DNA of 24,426 nt from JAWLFY01 sp964462125 (GTDB lineage Bacteria; Planctomycetota; Planctomycetia; Pirellulales; Pirellulaceae), in the NCBI GenBank assembly GCA_964462125.1, contig CAYWXT010000062.1, positions 1 to 24,426 on the forward strand, written 5' to 3'. Shown here piece by piece: positions 23,496 through 24,426 of the stretch. Both the position numbers and the translations under genes were made by a program. The notes below the pieces were generated by a model. It was not told the DNA's origin and did not search any database. It saw only the letters and a list, made by a program, of their open reading frames with translations. The stretch's first letter is position 1, and every line of letters starts with the position of its first letter.

Positions 23496-24426
23496 ATGAC
23501 TGCCCCTGCGAACGTTTCCACGACGCAACGATTTGACTCCGTTTCCGCCGCTCCCCCCGATCCGATTTTGGGGCTTGTCGAAGCATACGAGGCTGATCCT
23601 CGCCCCGACAAAATGAATCTCAGCAGCGGCGTTTACAAGGATGCTGGCGGGAAAACACCGGTCCTGGCATGCGTCAAGGAAGCCGAACGCCGACTGGTCG
23701 AACAAGAGTCGACCAAAGGATACCTGCCGATCGACGGTCTGAAGAGCTACCGCGACCATGTTCGCCGGCTGGTTTTCGGGGACACCGTGGCACCCGAGCG
23801 GGTCGCGGTTGTCCAGTCCCCCGGCGGAACCGGTGCGTTGCGAATCGCCGCCGACTTTCTGCAGGACCAACTCGGGTCGCGAAAGGTTTGGATGCCCAAC
23901 CCCACCTGGGCCAACCACCCCGCCATCTTTGCCGCCGCGGGCCTGTCGAGCGAAACCTATCGCTATCTCACCGCGGACAAGCGTTCGTTCGACTTCGACG
24001 GCATGCTGCACGACCTGCGGACCGAGACCAAGCCGGGAGACGCCGTCCTGCTTCACGCCTGCTGCCACAACCCGGCCGGTGTCGATCCAGCCCCCGAGCA
24101 GTGGCGCCAGATCGCCGCCGCCGTCGCCGAACAGGGGCTGCTGCCGCTCGTCGATTTTGCCTACCAGGGGTTCGACCGAGGACTTGAACAGGACGCCGCC
24201 GGACCTCGCGAAATACTCGCGGCCAACGACGAGGTGTTCGTCTGCAGTTCCTTCTCGAAAAATTTTGGGCTCTACAGCGAGCGGGTCGGCGCCCTTTCGG
24301 TCGTTGCTCAGCGCCCGGACGCCGCCGCCGTGGTGCTGAGCCAACTCAAGCGACTGGTGCGCAGCAACTACAGCAACCCCCCGCGGCACGGTGCTGCGAT
24401 CGTCGCCGCGATCCTCGACGACTCCG
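23496..24426 (+). CDS. Aspartate/aromatic aminotransferase, class I-alpha (C-terminus beyond window)
   Basis: ATG 23496 opens a frame that stays open to the window end, giving 310 residues of an expected about 400. It matches E. coli AspC/TyrB-type enzymes throughout: LSSGVYKDAGGKTPVL, SPGGTGALRIAADFL, CCHNPAGVDPAPEQW (Asn192), LVDFAYQGFDRGLEQD with Asp220 and Tyr223 contacting PLP, and SFSKNFGLYSERVGAL with the Schiff-base Lys255, then RSNYSNPPRHGA. The part with the C-terminal substrate-binding Arg is outside the window. Role: PLP-dependent transfer of the amino group between aspartate (or aromatic amino acids) and 2-oxoglutarate, in the cytoplasm. Whether aspartate or aromatic substrates are preferred cannot be decided here. 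No strong ribosome binding site is seen upstream. Confidence 0.93.
   Translation, partial: MTAPANVSTTQRFDSVSAAPPDPILGLVEAYEADPRPDKMNLSSGVYKDAGGKTPVLACVKEAERRLVEQESTKGYLPIDGLKSYRDHVRRLVFGDTVAPERVAVVQSPGGTGALRIAADFLQDQLGSRKVWMPNPTWANHPAIFAAAGLSSETYRYLTADKRSFDFDGMLHDLRTETKPGDAVLLHACCHNPAGVDPAPEQWRQIAAAVAEQGLLPLVDFAYQGFDRGLEQDAAGPREILAANDEVFVCSSFSKNFGLYSERVGALSVVAQRPDAAAVVLSQLKRLVRSNYSNPPRHGAAIVAAILDDS

Overview
The window looks like chromosome of a planctomycete (Planctomycetota, Rhodopirellula/Gimesia-like sensu lato). The evidence is the gene content: secreted sulfatases of the formylglycine type, a DUF1549/DUF1553 cytochrome-like protein translationally coupled to a DUF1501 protein, a Gfo/Idh/MocA oxidoreductase, a PQQ-repeat protein and an unusual membrane-anchored MutS homologue. 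No tools were run; family calls come from motifs read in the translations.

Layout. (1) 1-4409 is a sulfatase/esterase block: the start of a divergent minus-strand gene, an intact sulfatase (176-1651), a decayed N-sulfoglucosamine-sulfohydrolase-like sulfatase with a large internal deletion and an in-frame stop (1823-2712), and a secreted alpha/beta-hydrolase with an LTxxQ-like helical N-terminus (3120-4409). (2) 4410-8352 looks like a decayed accessory island: almost 1 kb without an intact gene, a frameshifted small DNA-binding-like gene (5386-5671), a three-gene plus-strand cassette of unknown function (5993-7535) closed by a strong intrinsic terminator (7583-7612), and a convergent minus-strand trio of tiny proline-rich and two-TM reading frames (8192 down to 7638). 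The island abuts a 5' half of a tRNA-Ser(TGA) gene broken at its anticodon loop (8353-8393), a typical tyrosine-integrase target position. (3) From the intact tRNA-His (8558-8632) on, the window is ordinary core-like planctomycete DNA: the PSCyt1/DUF1549/DUF1553 + DUF1501 pair, a convergent Gfo/Idh/MocA dehydrogenase, a PQQ/BamB-like beta-propeller protein, a polytopic membrane protein followed closely by a membrane-anchored MutS-family ATPase, then a minus-strand series of LOG-family protein, NhaA antiporter and GMC oxidoreductase, and finally a divergent aspartate/aromatic aminotransferase cut by the window end.

Best candidates for undescribed biology are the 5993-7535 cassette (three small proteins that I recall recurring together, without known function) and the convergent minus-strand trio beside it; both sit in the putative island. 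The membrane-anchored MutS protein and its polytopic partner form a second, core-genome candidate.
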